The notes beneath the pieces are model-generated. The model ran no database searches. It saw nothing but the letters and a program-made list of their open reading frames with translations, and was not told where the DNA came from. A stretch of 36,203 bases of DNA from Actinomycetota bacterium. GTDB taxonomy: Bacteria; Actinomycetota; Acidimicrobiia; Acidimicrobiales; Iamiaceae. This document shows positions 8,622 through 17,345 of the stretch, piece by piece. Every line of letters starts with the position of its first letter. The first letter of the stretch is position 1. The translations under genes and the position numbers were made by a program. The stretch covers positions 1-36,203 of the forward strand of contig JAHBSN010000006.1 of NCBI GenBank assembly GCA_019639095.1, in the 5' to 3' direction.

Positions 8622-9002
8622 GTGGCCACCGCACGCCAGCACGACCGGGCCCTGGCCGAGGTGCGCAAGGCGTGCCTCGCCCTGCCCGAGGTGGAGGAGC
8701 GACTCAGCCACGGGGCGCCCGCGTTCTTCGTGCGGGGCAGGAAGAGCTTCGTGATGTTCCTCGACGACCACCACGGCGACGGCGTCCTCGGCATCTGGTG
8801 CGCGGCGCCGCCCGGCGCCCAGGCGGAGTTGGTGGACACCGAGCCCGACCGCTTCTTCGTGCCGCCCTACGTCGGCCACCGCGGCTGGGTGGGAGTCCGC
8901 CTCGACCGGGCGCCGGACTGGGCCGAGCTGGCCGCGATCGTCACCGATGCCTACCGCCACGTGGCGCCCAAGACCTTGGTGGCCCGGCTCGACGCCGACT
9001 AG
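8622..9002 (+). CDS. MmcQ/YjbR-family protein
   Basis: 126 residues from GTG 8622, two bases after the permease stop, so translation is likely coupled. The sequence has the YjbR (DUF419) signature: an N-terminal helix with a CLALPEVEERLSHG segment, FFVRGRKSFVMFLDD, then RFFVPPYVGHRGWVGVRLD and a C-terminal helix with DAYRHVAPKTL. The fold resembles a CyaY-like alpha/beta sandwich and has been proposed to bind DNA; the molecular role is not established. Length is normal. Nothing in the sequence ties it functionally to the exporter. Confidence 0.85.
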   Translation: MATARQHDRALAEVRKACLALPEVEERLSHGAPAFFVRGRKSFVMFLDDHHGDGVLGIWCAAPPGAQAELVDTEPDRFFVPPYVGHRGWVGVRLDRAPDWAELAAIVTDAYRHVAPKTLVARLDAD

Positions 9003-9012
9003 CACGGTCGGC

Positions 9013-9837
9013 GTGCGCGCCTCCTCCACCGACGGCGTCGAGCTCGAGGTCCACGACCTCGGCGGCGACGGCCCCCCGCTCCTGATCGCCCATGCCACGG
9101 GCATGTGCGCCGGCGCCTACCTCCCGCTGGCCGCCGGGCTGCGGTCGTCGTTCCACGTGTGGGCGCTCGACTTCCGGGCCCACGGCCGCTCCTCCACGCC
9201 GGCCGACGAGGACCTCGCCTGGCCCGGGATGATCGACGATGTGCTGACCGCTGTCGACGCGCTGGGCGGCGGTCCGGTGGCGGCGATCGGACACTCCATG
9301 GGCGGGGCGTGCCTGATGGGTGCCGAGCTGCGCCGACCCGGCACGGTGACGAGGGCCTTCCTGTTCGAGCCGATCATCGTGCCGCCGGGGTTCGACCGCC
9401 CAGGCGCCAACCCGATGGCCGATGCCGCCCGCCGCCGTCGCCCGGGCTTCCCGAGCCGGCCCGAGGCCCTCGCCCGCTACGCGAGCCGACCGCCGCTCGG
9501 CACGTGGCGCGCCGACGCGCTCCACGCCTACGTCGAGCACGGCTTCACCGACCAGGCCGACGGCACCGTCGCGCTCTCCTGCACCCCCGAGCACGAGGCC
9601 CGGGTGTTCGAGGGCACCGGCAAGCCGCTCATCAGCGACATGGGCGCGGTGGCCACGCCGGTGGTGGTGGCCTACGGCGCCCGGGACCAGGGGCCGAGTC
9701 CCGCGGCGTTCGCCCCGCTCGTGGCCGACGCCCTCCCGCACGGCGAGGGCCGCCGGTACGCCCACCTCGACCACTTCGGACCGTTCCAGGACCCCGACAC
9801 CCTCTCGGCCGACGCCGTCGCCTTCCTGGCCGGCTGA
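9013..9837 (+). CDS. Alpha/beta-hydrolase
   Basis: 274 residues from GTG 9013, ten bases after the YjbR-like gene. The alpha/beta-hydrolase layout is clear: HATGMCAGAYLPLA oxyanion region, the DFRAHGRS strand turn, the nucleophile elbow GHSMGG (Ser95), an acid candidate in YGARDQG and a His in HLDHFGPF near the C-terminus. The closest general class is the lysophospholipase/epoxide-hydrolase-like serine hydrolases; the substrate is unknown. An in-frame upstream start at 8947 would overlap the previous gene and precede the conserved region, so the GTG is preferred. It lies 34 bases ahead of the amidohydrolase, which has its own promoter. Confidence 0.82.
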   Translation: MRASSTDGVELEVHDLGGDGPPLLIAHATGMCAGAYLPLAAGLRSSFHVWALDFRAHGRSSTPADEDLAWPGMIDDVLTAVDALGGGPVAAIGHSMGGACLMGAELRRPGTVTRAFLFEPIIVPPGFDRPGANPMADAARRRRPGFPSRPEALARYASRPPLGTWRADALHAYVEHGFTDQADGTVALSCTPEHEARVFEGTGKPLISDMGAVATPVVVAYGARDQGPSPAAFAPLVADALPHGEGRRYAHLDHFGPFQDPDTLSADAVAFLAG

Positions 9838-9846
9838 GCCCGCGAC

Positions 9847-9864
9847 TGGAACGCGTTCTAGCCT
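9847..9864 (+). promoter_or_regulatory. KstR-like operator overlapping a -10 box
   Basis: TGGAACGCGTTCTA (9847-9860) fits the published KstR consensus TNNAACNNGTTNNA exactly. Its last two bases begin a TAGCCT -10 box (9859-9864) that ends seven bases before ATG 9872. A TetR-type repressor bound here would block the promoter. KstR controls sterol and fatty-acid catabolism in mycobacteria and rhodococci; no KstR gene lies in the window. Confidence 0.55.
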
Positions 9865-9871
9865 GACCGCC

Positions 9872-11062
9872 ATGGTCGACCCCGAACCCGCGCTCGGCTT
9901 CCGGCCGTTCGACGCCGACAACCACTACTACGAGGCGCTCGACGCCTTCAGCCGCCACCTCGACCCGCGCCACGCCTCGCGGGTGTTCGAGTGGGCGCAG
10001 ATCGGCAGGCGGTCCTACCCGGTGCTCGGCGGCCAGGTCTTCCGCGGCGTCAAGAACGCCACGTTCGACCCCGTGGCCTACCCCGGTGTGCTCGCCGACT
10101 ACTTCCGCGGCAACCCCAACGGCGACGACCCGCTCGAGCTGCTCAGCCGCCACGAGCCCATCCGCCCCGAGTACCGCGACCGCGACGCCCGCCTCGCCAC
10201 CATGGACGCCCACGGGCTGGAGAAGGTCTGGCTGTTCCCCACGCTCGGGATGATCTACGAGGACCCGCTCAAGCACGATCCCGGCGCCGTGCAGCTCCTG
10301 TTCACCGCGTTCAACCGCTGGTTGGACGAGGACTGGGGGTTCGCCTACCGGGATCGGATCTTCGCGGCGCCGTACCTCACCCTGGTCGACCTCGACTGGG
10401 CGTGCGCCGAGCTCGAGTGGGCGCTCGACCGCGGCGCCCGCACCATCGTCACCCGGCCGGCCGCGCCCACCACCGTGGACGGCCCCTTCTCCCCGGGCAA
10501 CGCCCGGTTCGACCCGTTCTGGGCGCGGGTCAACGAGGCCGGTGTGACGGTCGTGGTCCACGCCGGCGACAGCGGCTACACGTCCCACGGCTACGCCACC
10601 GACGGGTTCACCACCGACTTCGGCGGCGTCCCCCAGCCCATCCGGATGCTCCAGCTCGAACGACCGGTCGAGGACTGGTTGTCGTCGCTGATCTGCGACA
10701 ACCTCTTCCACCGCTTCCCCAACCTGCGGGTGGCGTCGGTGGAGAACGGATCGAAGTTCCTGCCCGGGATGTTCGAGCGCCTCCGGGTGGTGGCCCGCAA
10801 GATGAACGGCTGGTTCCCCGAGGACCCGGTGGAGACGTTCCGCCGCCACGTCTGGATGAACCCGTTCTGGGAGGACCAGGTGGACGACGTGATCCACGCC
10901 GTCGGCGCCGACCGCGTGATCTTCGGCAGCGACTGGCCCCACATCGAGGCCCTCCCCCAGCCGCTCGACTACGTGGCCGAGGTGGCCCACCTCCCCGCCG
11001 CCGAGCAGAAGCTGATCCTCTCCGACAACGTCGCCGCCCTCAACGAGCTCCAGCCCGCCTAG
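9872..11062 (+). CDS. Amidohydrolase family protein (Amidohydro_2)
   Basis: 396 residues from ATG 9872. It begins with FDADNHYYE (residues 13-21), the form of the metal-dependent hydrolase N-terminal motif common in actinobacterial members, and ends with VIFGSDWPHIEAL carrying the conserved metal-binding Asp. Internal VVHAGDSGY supplies another His. The family (PF04909, TIM barrel) includes hydrolases and non-oxidative decarboxylases acting on aromatic or enol acids; the exact reaction is unknown. In actinobacteria such genes often sit in steroid or aromatic catabolic regulons, and the KstR-like site just upstream agrees. The start is set by the -10 box seven bases before the ATG. It is convergent with the nitroreductase-like gene. 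Confidence 0.88.
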   Translation: MVDPEPALGFRPFDADNHYYEALDAFSRHLDPRHASRVFEWAQIGRRSYPVLGGQVFRGVKNATFDPVAYPGVLADYFRGNPNGDDPLELLSRHEPIRPEYRDRDARLATMDAHGLEKVWLFPTLGMIYEDPLKHDPGAVQLLFTAFNRWLDEDWGFAYRDRIFAAPYLTLVDLDWACAELEWALDRGARTIVTRPAAPTTVDGPFSPGNARFDPFWARVNEAGVTVVVHAGDSGYTSHGYATDGFTTDFGGVPQPIRMLQLERPVEDWLSSLICDNLFHRFPNLRVASVENGSKFLPGMFERLRVVARKMNGWFPEDPVETFRRHVWMNPFWEDQVDDVIHAVGADRVIFGSDWPHIEALPQPLDYVAEVAHLPAAEQKLILSDNVAALNELQPA

Positions 11063-11094
11063 CTCGGCGCGGTCCGACCGTTCTCGCACCCAGG

Positions 11095-11112
11095 TTCGCC
11101 AGTCCTGGCGAA
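11095..11112. terminator. Hairpin between convergent genes
   Basis: TTCGCCAG-TC-CTGGCGAA is a perfect 8-base-arm inverted repeat in the 101-bp gap between the stops of the amidohydrolase (11062) and nitroreductase (11164) genes. There is no T-run. It probably acts as a bidirectional terminator or mRNA end-stabilising hairpin. The rest of the gap shows nothing else. Confidence 0.55.
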
Positions 11113-11163
11113 TGCGGGCACAAGAAGGGATCGGGCCGGGTCGTCGCGGAGGGTGGCGACGCC

Positions 11164-11901
11164 CTAGTCGGTCGTCGGCGAGGTCCAGCCGAGGAAGGGC
11201 CGGTTGCCGTAGCGGTCGAGGTGGACGACCTCGCCGATGGGGCGGCGCTTGGTGGGGCCGTAGTTGCCCTTCGCCCAGCCGATGGGGATGATGCAGACCG
11301 GGTTCATCGACCGTGGCAGGCCGAGGATGCGGCGCGCGGTCGGGATGTACCAGATGGGCAGCGTCTGCAGCGACGCCCCGAGCCCCACCGCCCGGCAGCC
11401 GAGCAGCAGGTTCTGCACCGCCGGGTAGACCGAGCCGTAGAACGACGCCACCGAGATCTGCGGGCGTCCCACCGGCCGGTGCTTGATGTTGCGCTTGTAG
11501 CAGGGGATCACGAAGACCGGCAGGTCCTCGAAGTGCTCGGCCTGCCACTGGCCCGGCGCGATGGCCCGCTGCTCCTTCGGGTCCTTGCGGGCCTGGCGGC
11601 TCACGATCGGGTTGAACAGCCGGTAGAGCTTCCGGTACAGCTTCGCCAGCTGGGCCTTCTGGGCCCGGTCCTCCACCACCACGTACACCCAGTCCTGGGT
11701 GTTGGAGCTCGTGGGCGCCTTGAGCGAGAGCTCGAGGAGCGGCAGCAGCACGTCGTGCGACACGGGCTCGAGGTGCAGGCGGCGCACGGCGCGCTGGGTG
11801 CGCATGGCGTCGGCCATCGGCATCCCCAGGCGGGCCAGCGCCTCGGCCGGTTCGGGGGCCTCGAAGGGCTCGGTCGACGGGGTCGGGGCGGTCGGGGCCA
11901 T
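11164..11901 (-). CDS. Nitroreductase-family FMN oxidoreductase
   Basis: 245 residues from ATG 11901. The nitroreductase fold is recognisable: a RTQRAVRRLHLEPV segment supplies the FMN-phosphate Arg residues, followed by APTSSNTQDWVYVVVED, a PAVQNLLLGCRAVGLGASLQT helix and a CIIPIGWAKG strand near the C-terminus. Members use FMN and NAD(P)H to reduce nitro groups, quinones or enones, or act as dehalogenases; this one cannot be assigned further. The first 25 residues are Pro/Thr-rich and probably disordered. Internal Met27, Met29 and Met33 are alternative starts, but a TAGCTT -10 box (11913-11908 on the minus strand) lies six bases before Met1 and favours it. Confidence 0.85.
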   Translation of the reverse strand: MAPTAPTPSTEPFEAPEPAEALARLGMPMADAMRTQRAVRRLHLEPVSHDVLLPLLELSLKAPTSSNTQDWVYVVVEDRAQKAQLAKLYRKLYRLFNPIVSRQARKDPKEQRAIAPGQWQAEHFEDLPVFVIPCYKRNIKHRPVGRPQISVASFYGSVYPAVQNLLLGCRAVGLGASLQTLPIWYIPTARRILGLPRSMNPVCIIPIGWAKGNYGPTKRRPIGEVVHLDRYGNRPFLGWTSPTTD

Positions 11902-11907
11902 GGCCGC

Positions 11908-11913
11908 AAGCTA
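11908..11913 (-). promoter_or_regulatory. Putative -10 box of the nitroreductase gene
   Basis: Minus-strand TAGCTT six bases before ATG 11901, predicting a leaderless transcript. It is back to back with the leu leader promoter at 11923-11952. Confidence 0.4.
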
Positions 11914-11922
11914 CGCCAGAGG

Positions 11923-11952
11923 TTGACAGCGCCGCCCCGGGAGGTGGAGCAT
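11923..11952 (+). promoter_or_regulatory. Putative promoter of the leu leader
   Basis: A perfect -35 TTGACA (11923-11928), an 18-bp spacer and a weak -10 GAGCAT (11947-11952), seven bases before the leader-peptide ATG at 11960. The leader peptide mRNA would be leaderless. A purine-rich stretch at 11940-11949 could instead be its ribosome binding site. Confidence 0.5.
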
Positions 11953-11959
11953 TGTCCCG

Positions 11960-11992
11960 ATGCGTTCGACCACCCTGCTCCTCCTTATGTAG
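11960..11992 (+). CDS. Leucine leader peptide (leuL-type)
   Basis: A 10-codon frame encodes M-R-S-T-T-L-L-L-L-M and stops at TAG. Four consecutive leucine codons (CTG CTC CTC CTT) directly upstream of leuA are the hallmark of a translated attenuator sensor: ribosomes stall here when charged Leu-tRNA is scarce. The stop codon runs into the first hairpin arm at 11992. It is too short for ordinary gene finders. Confidence 0.85.
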   Translation: MRSTTLLLLM

Positions 11993-12072
11993 GCACGTGC
12001 CCCGCCGCATCGCGGCACGTGCCACCGCTCCTGCGCCGAAAGGCCAGGGGCTTCTTTCGTTTTCGGGCCCCT
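11992..12072 (+). promoter_or_regulatory. leuA transcription attenuator with competing RNA structures
   Basis: Right after the leader stop come two copies of the self-complementary 10-mer GGCACGTGCC (11992-12001 and 12014-12023) that can pair with each other. Downstream, CGAAAGGCC (12037-12045) pairs with GGC (12049-12051) plus CTTTCG (12054-12059) and is followed by TTTT, forming a terminator. Alternatively AGGGGC (12046-12051) pairs with GCCCCT (12067-12072), which destroys the terminator stem. This set of mutually exclusive structures behind a Leu-codon run fits attenuation control of leucine synthesis. The exact switching path is inferred. Confidence 0.75.
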
Positions 12073-12107
12073 GTCCACCGCCCGACGCCCACCGACCGCC
12101 ATCCTGA

Positions 12108-13841
<1,734 letters not shown>

Positions 13842-13871
13842 CCAACCCGCGGGTGGCGTCGCGCCCCGGGA

Positions 13872-15695
13872 TCAGCGGGTCGAGAACCGGCGCGATCGCA
13901 GCACCAGCGTTCCGCCGACCACCATGAGCACGAGCGCGACCAGGAGTGCCGTCCCGACGTCGGAACCCGTGCGAGCCAGGGTGCCGTCGCTCCCCCCGCC
14001 GGACACCGCGGGCGGTCCGGCGGGGCCACCGTTGCCCTCCGACACCAGGCCGGATGTCGACGGGGAGTCCGGTGAGGTGGTCGAAGCGCTCGGCGGAGGG
14101 GCGGAGGTCGAGGTCGAAGCGACGGGCAACGAGGTCGATGTGGAGGTCGTTGTCGAAGCCGTCTGCAGGGGGATCGACGTGGTCGGCGTGTTGGTGCTGG
14201 CCGGGCGAACAACCACCGAGACGCGATCGACGTCCGCTCCGGCGCGGACCAGAAGCTGGGTGCTCCCGGGTTCGGACACCACGGCGCCCCCGTCGACATC
14301 CACCTCGTAGCCCTCGTCGTAGGTCAGCTTCGGGACCCGGATGAGGGTGTCGCCGGTGGTGCCGCGACGTGTCGCGCCCGGAGCAGTGGTGCTCCACGAG
14401 GCCCGCAGGACGCGCGTGGCCCGGTCGAAGTCCTGGCCGGTGGGCGTGCCGGCCACGGCCACGAGGTGCGGCCGGACGAGGGCGCCGAGGACCGGACCGT
14501 TGACGTTGTCGCCGGTGGGGGCCTGGCGGATGTCGTGGACGACGTTCTCGTCGTAGGACCACCACATCCAGGGCACGAGCCCGTCCTCGACCACGCCGAT
14601 CTGGCGCTCGATCACCGCCGGGTCGTTCGTGGCGCCGAACTCGGTGGTGAGCAGGGCGCCACCGGTGCGGTCCGACCAGTCGACCGCGTTCGCCACCACG
14701 TTGGGCTCCAGGCTGGGGTCGACGGTGTAGATGTGGAACGACAGGCCCGCGCGGGGGTCGTTCCCGGGCTTGGCGATGCTGGTGCCGGCGCCGCCGAAGT
14801 TGAACAGCACGTAGGGCTCGCCGAACACGATGTGCGTCGGGTCCTTCGCGCGGATGGCCGTGGTGGCCTTGGCGTGGAACTCGTCGAGGCCGGCGGCGTC
14901 GAGGTCGGGGCAGCCGGGGGCGACGGCGCAGGGCTGCCAGGTGGTGCCGGGCCACGGCTCGTTCAGGACGTCGTAGCCGAGGACGCCGTCGTCGTGGCCC
15001 ACCGCCCCGGCGAGGGCGCCGAACATCGTGGCCACCTGGTCCTGGAGGCCGACGCCGTCGGGACCGGCCTCGTTGTCCCAGAAGCTCTGGAAGGCGGCCT
15101 GGATGGCCGGGTTCGTCACGTAGTACAGGGGGAAGGTCGTGCAGGTGTTCTCCGCGCCGTGGGTGATCGTCATCCACGCCGGGAAGCCGTTACCGCAGAC
15201 CGCCGGGCCCCAGCCGTCCTGGTGGAGGTCGACCAATACGAGCAAGCCGCGATCGGTGAGGGTCTTCACCGTCTGGGCGTAGCTGGCGAGGTAGGCCTGG
15301 TCGACCTGGCCGGGCGTCGGCATGAACGCGTCGGGCGACAGGCCGAGGCGGACGGCCTCGAACCCGTTCTCCACGAGGAAGTCGGCGTCGTCGGCCCCGA
15401 AGCCCCGGCCGTCGGGGGTGAGCGCGCCCTTGGCCACCATGTTGACGCCGGTGAGCATCAGGACCCGCCCGTGCGCGTCGGTGAGCCACCGGCCCTCGTG
15501 GCCGACGGGGCCGGTCAGGCTCGACGCCGCAGCCGGCGCCGGGCCGAGGCCCTGGTCGCCCGAACCGCCATCGGCCTGGGCCACCGAGGCCGCGCCCAGG
15601 GCCAGGGCGAGGGCCACGCCGATCGGCGCGGCGATCCGCGTACGGCGACGGCGGGCGGACGACGGGGCGGCGGACAGCTCAGCGGTGTGGCGCAT
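13872..15695 (-). CDS. Cell-wall-anchored GH5 glycoside hydrolase, endoglycoceramidase-like
   Basis: 607 residues from ATG 15695. A signal peptide (about 1-41) is followed by a GH5 TIM barrel (about 65-440). VLNEPWPG contains the acid/base Glu246 and TTEFGAT the nucleophile Glu352; VRLGLSP, LVDLHQDGWG and the later VAVAGTPTG segment resemble Rhodococcus endoglycoceramidase, which releases glycans from glycosphingolipids. A beta-sandwich (about 440-510) and a Ser/Thr/Pro linker (about 512-555) follow. The C-terminus has LARTG (573-577), a hydrophobic span and an Arg-rich tail: an LAxTG sorting signal of the type used by class E sortases in high-GC actinobacteria. The substrate could instead be another beta-glucoside. 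The open frame reaches 15998, but the signal peptide places the start at 15695. Confidence 0.85.
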   Translation of the reverse strand: MRHTAELSAAPSSARRRRTRIAAPIGVALALALGAASVAQADGGSGDQGLGPAPAAASSLTGPVGHEGRWLTDAHGRVLMLTGVNMVAKGALTPDGRGFGADDADFLVENGFEAVRLGLSPDAFMPTPGQVDQAYLASYAQTVKTLTDRGLLVLVDLHQDGWGPAVCGNGFPAWMTITHGAENTCTTFPLYYVTNPAIQAAFQSFWDNEAGPDGVGLQDQVATMFGALAGAVGHDDGVLGYDVLNEPWPGTTWQPCAVAPGCPDLDAAGLDEFHAKATTAIRAKDPTHIVFGEPYVLFNFGGAGTSIAKPGNDPRAGLSFHIYTVDPSLEPNVVANAVDWSDRTGGALLTTEFGATNDPAVIERQIGVVEDGLVPWMWWSYDENVVHDIRQAPTGDNVNGPVLGALVRPHLVAVAGTPTGQDFDRATRVLRASWSTTAPGATRRGTTGDTLIRVPKLTYDEGYEVDVDGGAVVSEPGSTQLLVRAGADVDRVSVVVRPASTNTPTTSIPLQTASTTTSTSTSLPVASTSTSAPPPSASTTSPDSPSTSGLVSEGNGGPAGPPAVSGGGSDGTLARTGSDVGTALLVALVLMVVGGTLVLRSRRFSTR

Positions 15696-15745
15696 CGCCG
15701 AAGTGAACCACAGCAGGCTGCCGATGGGTGTCGATCCGGACGTCG

Positions 15746-15771
15746 GCGCAGAATCTGCGCAGATTCTGCGC
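15746..15771. repeat. 26-bp perfect palindrome, copy 1 of a dispersed family
   Basis: Reads the same on both strands over all 26 bases; the core is GAATCTGCGCAGATTC. It lies 51 bases upstream of the GH5 start. The first 21 bases recur exactly at 15944-15964, and a diverged copy occurs at 33095-33120. Confidence 0.85.
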
Positions 15772-15816
15772 GATGTGCGGTCGGTCCCGGTTCGTCCGGT
15801 TCTGCGGGCTGACCCG

Positions 15817-15871
15817 TGCGAGGTGGGCGCGTTCGATGCTCGTGGGCGGCATCGAGCGCGCCCACCTTGCA
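15817..15871. repeat. Long hairpin, about 23-bp stem with 9-base loop
   Basis: The arm 15821-15839 pairs with 15849-15867 over 19 positions with a single T/G wobble, and the stem extends to 15817/15871 with one more wobble. The loop is 15840-15848. It sits midway between the two GAATCTGCGCAGATTC palindromes. No T-run follows on either strand, so a simple terminator is not obvious in a divergent region where none is needed. Confidence 0.8.
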
Positions 15872-15893
15872 GGGCCCGGTCGCTCGCTCGCAG

Positions 15894-15938
15894 CGCGTGT
15901 GCGCAACACGTTGCCTGACGACCGGATGCGCACACGCG
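15894..15938. repeat. Inverted repeat CGCGTGTGCGC / GCGCACACGCG
   Basis: Perfect 11-base arms at 15894-15904 and 15928-15938 around a 23-base loop, ending six bases before the second GAATCTGCGCAGATTC palindrome. Confidence 0.7.
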
Positions 15939-15943
15939 GCGGC

Positions 15944-15964
15944 GCGCAGAATCTGCGCAGATTC
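15944..15964. repeat. GAATCTGCGCAGATTC palindrome, copy 2
   Basis: 21 bases identical to the first 21 bases of the palindrome at 15746. The 16-bp core 15949-15964 is a perfect palindrome. It lies 20 bases before the operator-like repeat of the acyl-CoA dehydrogenase gene. Confidence 0.85.
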
Positions 15965-15983
15965 GGTGCGACCCCGAGCACGA

Positions 15984-16004
15984 GTAATGCAGTCGCATTA
16001 CAGT
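15984..16004 (+). promoter_or_regulatory. Operator GTAATGC-AGTC-GCATTAC overlapping a -10 box
   Basis: An 18-bp inverted repeat with perfect 7-base arms (15984-15990 and 15995-16001), strikingly AT-richer than its surroundings. Its right arm overlaps TACAGT (15999-16004), a -10 box eight bases before ATG 16013. The geometry suits a TetR- or GntR-type repressor responding to acyl-CoA; the regulator is not in the window. Confidence 0.5.
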
Positions 16005-16012
16005 GCGGCGAC

Positions 16013-17245
16013 ATGGCCATCGACTTCACCCTCTCGCCCGAGCTCGAGGACCTGCGGATGCGGGTGCGCTCCTTCGTCGACGACGTGATCAAGCCCACCG
16101 AGGCCGAGCTCACCGACCCCGACCACATCGAGGACCGCGCCGAGTACCTCACCAAGCTCATCGGCATGCGCACCAAGGCCCAGGAGGCCGGCATCTGGCT
16201 GCCGCACATGCCCCCGGAGTGGGGCGGCATGGGCCTCGGCCACGTGGAGCTGGCCATGGTGCAGGCCGAGGCGGCCAAGGCCTACTACGGCCCCTTCGTC
16301 TTCAACTGCATGGCGCCCGACGAGGGGAACATGCACACCCTCCTCCACTGGGCCACCGACGAGCAGAAGGAGCGGTACCTCCGTCCGCTCTGCGAGGGCG
16401 TCGCCATGAGCTGCTTCGCCATGACCGAACCCGAGGTGGCCGGGTCGGACCCCACGCTCATCCGCACCACCGCCGTGCAGGACGGCGACGAGTGGGTGAT
16501 CAACGGCCACAAGTGGTTCATCTCCAACGCCCGGCGGGCCAAGTTCGCCATCCTCGTGTGCCGCACCGAGGACAACCCCGACCTGCCCCAGGCCGCCAAC
16601 ACCGCGTTCATCGTCGACATCCCGAGCGACGGCTGGAACCGCGTGCGCGAGGTGGAGACGATGCACGGCGGCACCGGCCACTCCGAGATCGTGATCGAGG
16701 ACCTGCGGGTGCCGAACGAGAACATGCTCGGCGGCCGCGGCCAGGGCCACATGCTCGGCCAGTACCGCCTGGGCCCGGCCCGCCTCGCCCACTGCATGCG
16801 CTGGATCGCCCAGGCCGAGACGGCGCTCGACATGATGGTGGACCGGTCGCTCAACCGGTTCAGCCACGGGTCGATGCTCGCCGAGAAGCAGGGCATCCAG
16901 TGGATGATCGCCGACTCCACCATGGAGCTGTACCAGGCCAAGCTCATGGTCCTGCACGCCGCCTACCGCATCGACAACAAGCTCGACTTCAAGAGCGAGG
17001 TGTCGATGGCCAAGCACTTCGTGGCCAACATGCTCGGCCGGGTGATCGACCGCTCGATCCAGGTCCACGGCGCCCTCGGCTACTCGACCGACACCCCGCT
17101 CGCGCACATGTACCAGCACGCCCGCTGGGCCCGGTTCGCCGACGGCGCCGACGAGGTCCACCAGATGCGCATCGCGCAGCGCACCATCGCCGCGTACCGC
17201 GACCACGGCAGCACCCGCACCGGTACCGGCGACCTCCCGATCTGA
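16013..17245 (+). CDS. Acyl-CoA dehydrogenase (ACAD10/11-like)
   Basis: 410 residues from ATG 16013. All acyl-CoA dehydrogenase landmarks are present: N-terminal helical domain, CFAMTEPEVAGSDP FAD-binding signature (about 131-144), WVINGHKWFISNA, TMHGGTGHSEIVIEDLRVP, and C-terminal QVHGALGYSTDTPLAHMY with ARFADGADEVHQ. The last motif resembles the ACAD10/ACAD11-like branch, where an Asp in this segment is thought to be the catalytic base rather than the usual Glu. It is an FAD enzyme that introduces a 2,3-double bond into an acyl-CoA; chain preference cannot be told. The gene stands alone with an operator-like palindrome over its promoter. In-frame upstream codons back to 15728 cross the repeat region and are not part of the gene. 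Confidence 0.95.
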   Translation: MAIDFTLSPELEDLRMRVRSFVDDVIKPTEAELTDPDHIEDRAEYLTKLIGMRTKAQEAGIWLPHMPPEWGGMGLGHVELAMVQAEAAKAYYGPFVFNCMAPDEGNMHTLLHWATDEQKERYLRPLCEGVAMSCFAMTEPEVAGSDPTLIRTTAVQDGDEWVINGHKWFISNARRAKFAILVCRTEDNPDLPQAANTAFIVDIPSDGWNRVREVETMHGGTGHSEIVIEDLRVPNENMLGGRGQGHMLGQYRLGPARLAHCMRWIAQAETALDMMVDRSLNRFSHGSMLAEKQGIQWMIADSTMELYQAKLMVLHAAYRIDNKLDFKSEVSMAKHFVANMLGRVIDRSIQVHGALGYSTDTPLAHMYQHARWARFADGADEVHQMRIAQRTIAAYRDHGSTRTGTGDLPI

Positions 17246-17268
17246 CCCGACCCGGCCCCCTCCGCCGC

Positions 17269-17315
17269 AGGCTCGTGCAGCCGTGCCGCTCCACGCGGCA
17301 CGAGCGCACGAGCCT
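17269..17315. terminator. Strong nested hairpin between convergent genes
   Basis: Outer arms AGGCTCGTGC (17269-17278) and GCACGAGCCT (17306-17315) enclose inner arms CGTGCCGC (17282-17289) and GCGGCACG (17295-17302), giving 18 base pairs with small internal loops. It lies in the 100-bp gap between the stops of the acyl-CoA dehydrogenase and allophanate hydrolase genes and would terminate both strands. Confidence 0.8.
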
Positions 17316-17345
17316 CGGTGCAGTGGGGGTGGGCCGGGCGGCGGG

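Larger units (their letters stand above)
15696..16012. other. 317-bp divergent intergenic region packed with inverted repeats
   Basis: This lies between the start of the GH5 gene and the start of the acyl-CoA dehydrogenase gene. It holds two near-identical GAATCTGCGCAGATTC palindromes, a long hairpin between them (15817-15871), a second inverted repeat (15894-15938) and, next to the dehydrogenase, an operator-like palindrome with a -10 box (15984-16004). I see no convincing coding frame; the open frames crossing it are extensions of the flanking genes. Confidence 0.7.

Noticed and set aside
9013-11062. Alpha/beta-hydrolase and amidohydrolase as one operon with the ABC exporter
   Set aside because: The amidohydrolase has its own operator and -10 box and the functions do not connect; shared strand and short gaps alone are not enough.
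13845-13854. ACCCGCGGGT palindrome between leuA and the GH5 gene as a terminator
   Set aside because: Only a 10-bp palindrome with no loop and no T-run; GC-rich palindromes of this size are common by chance here.
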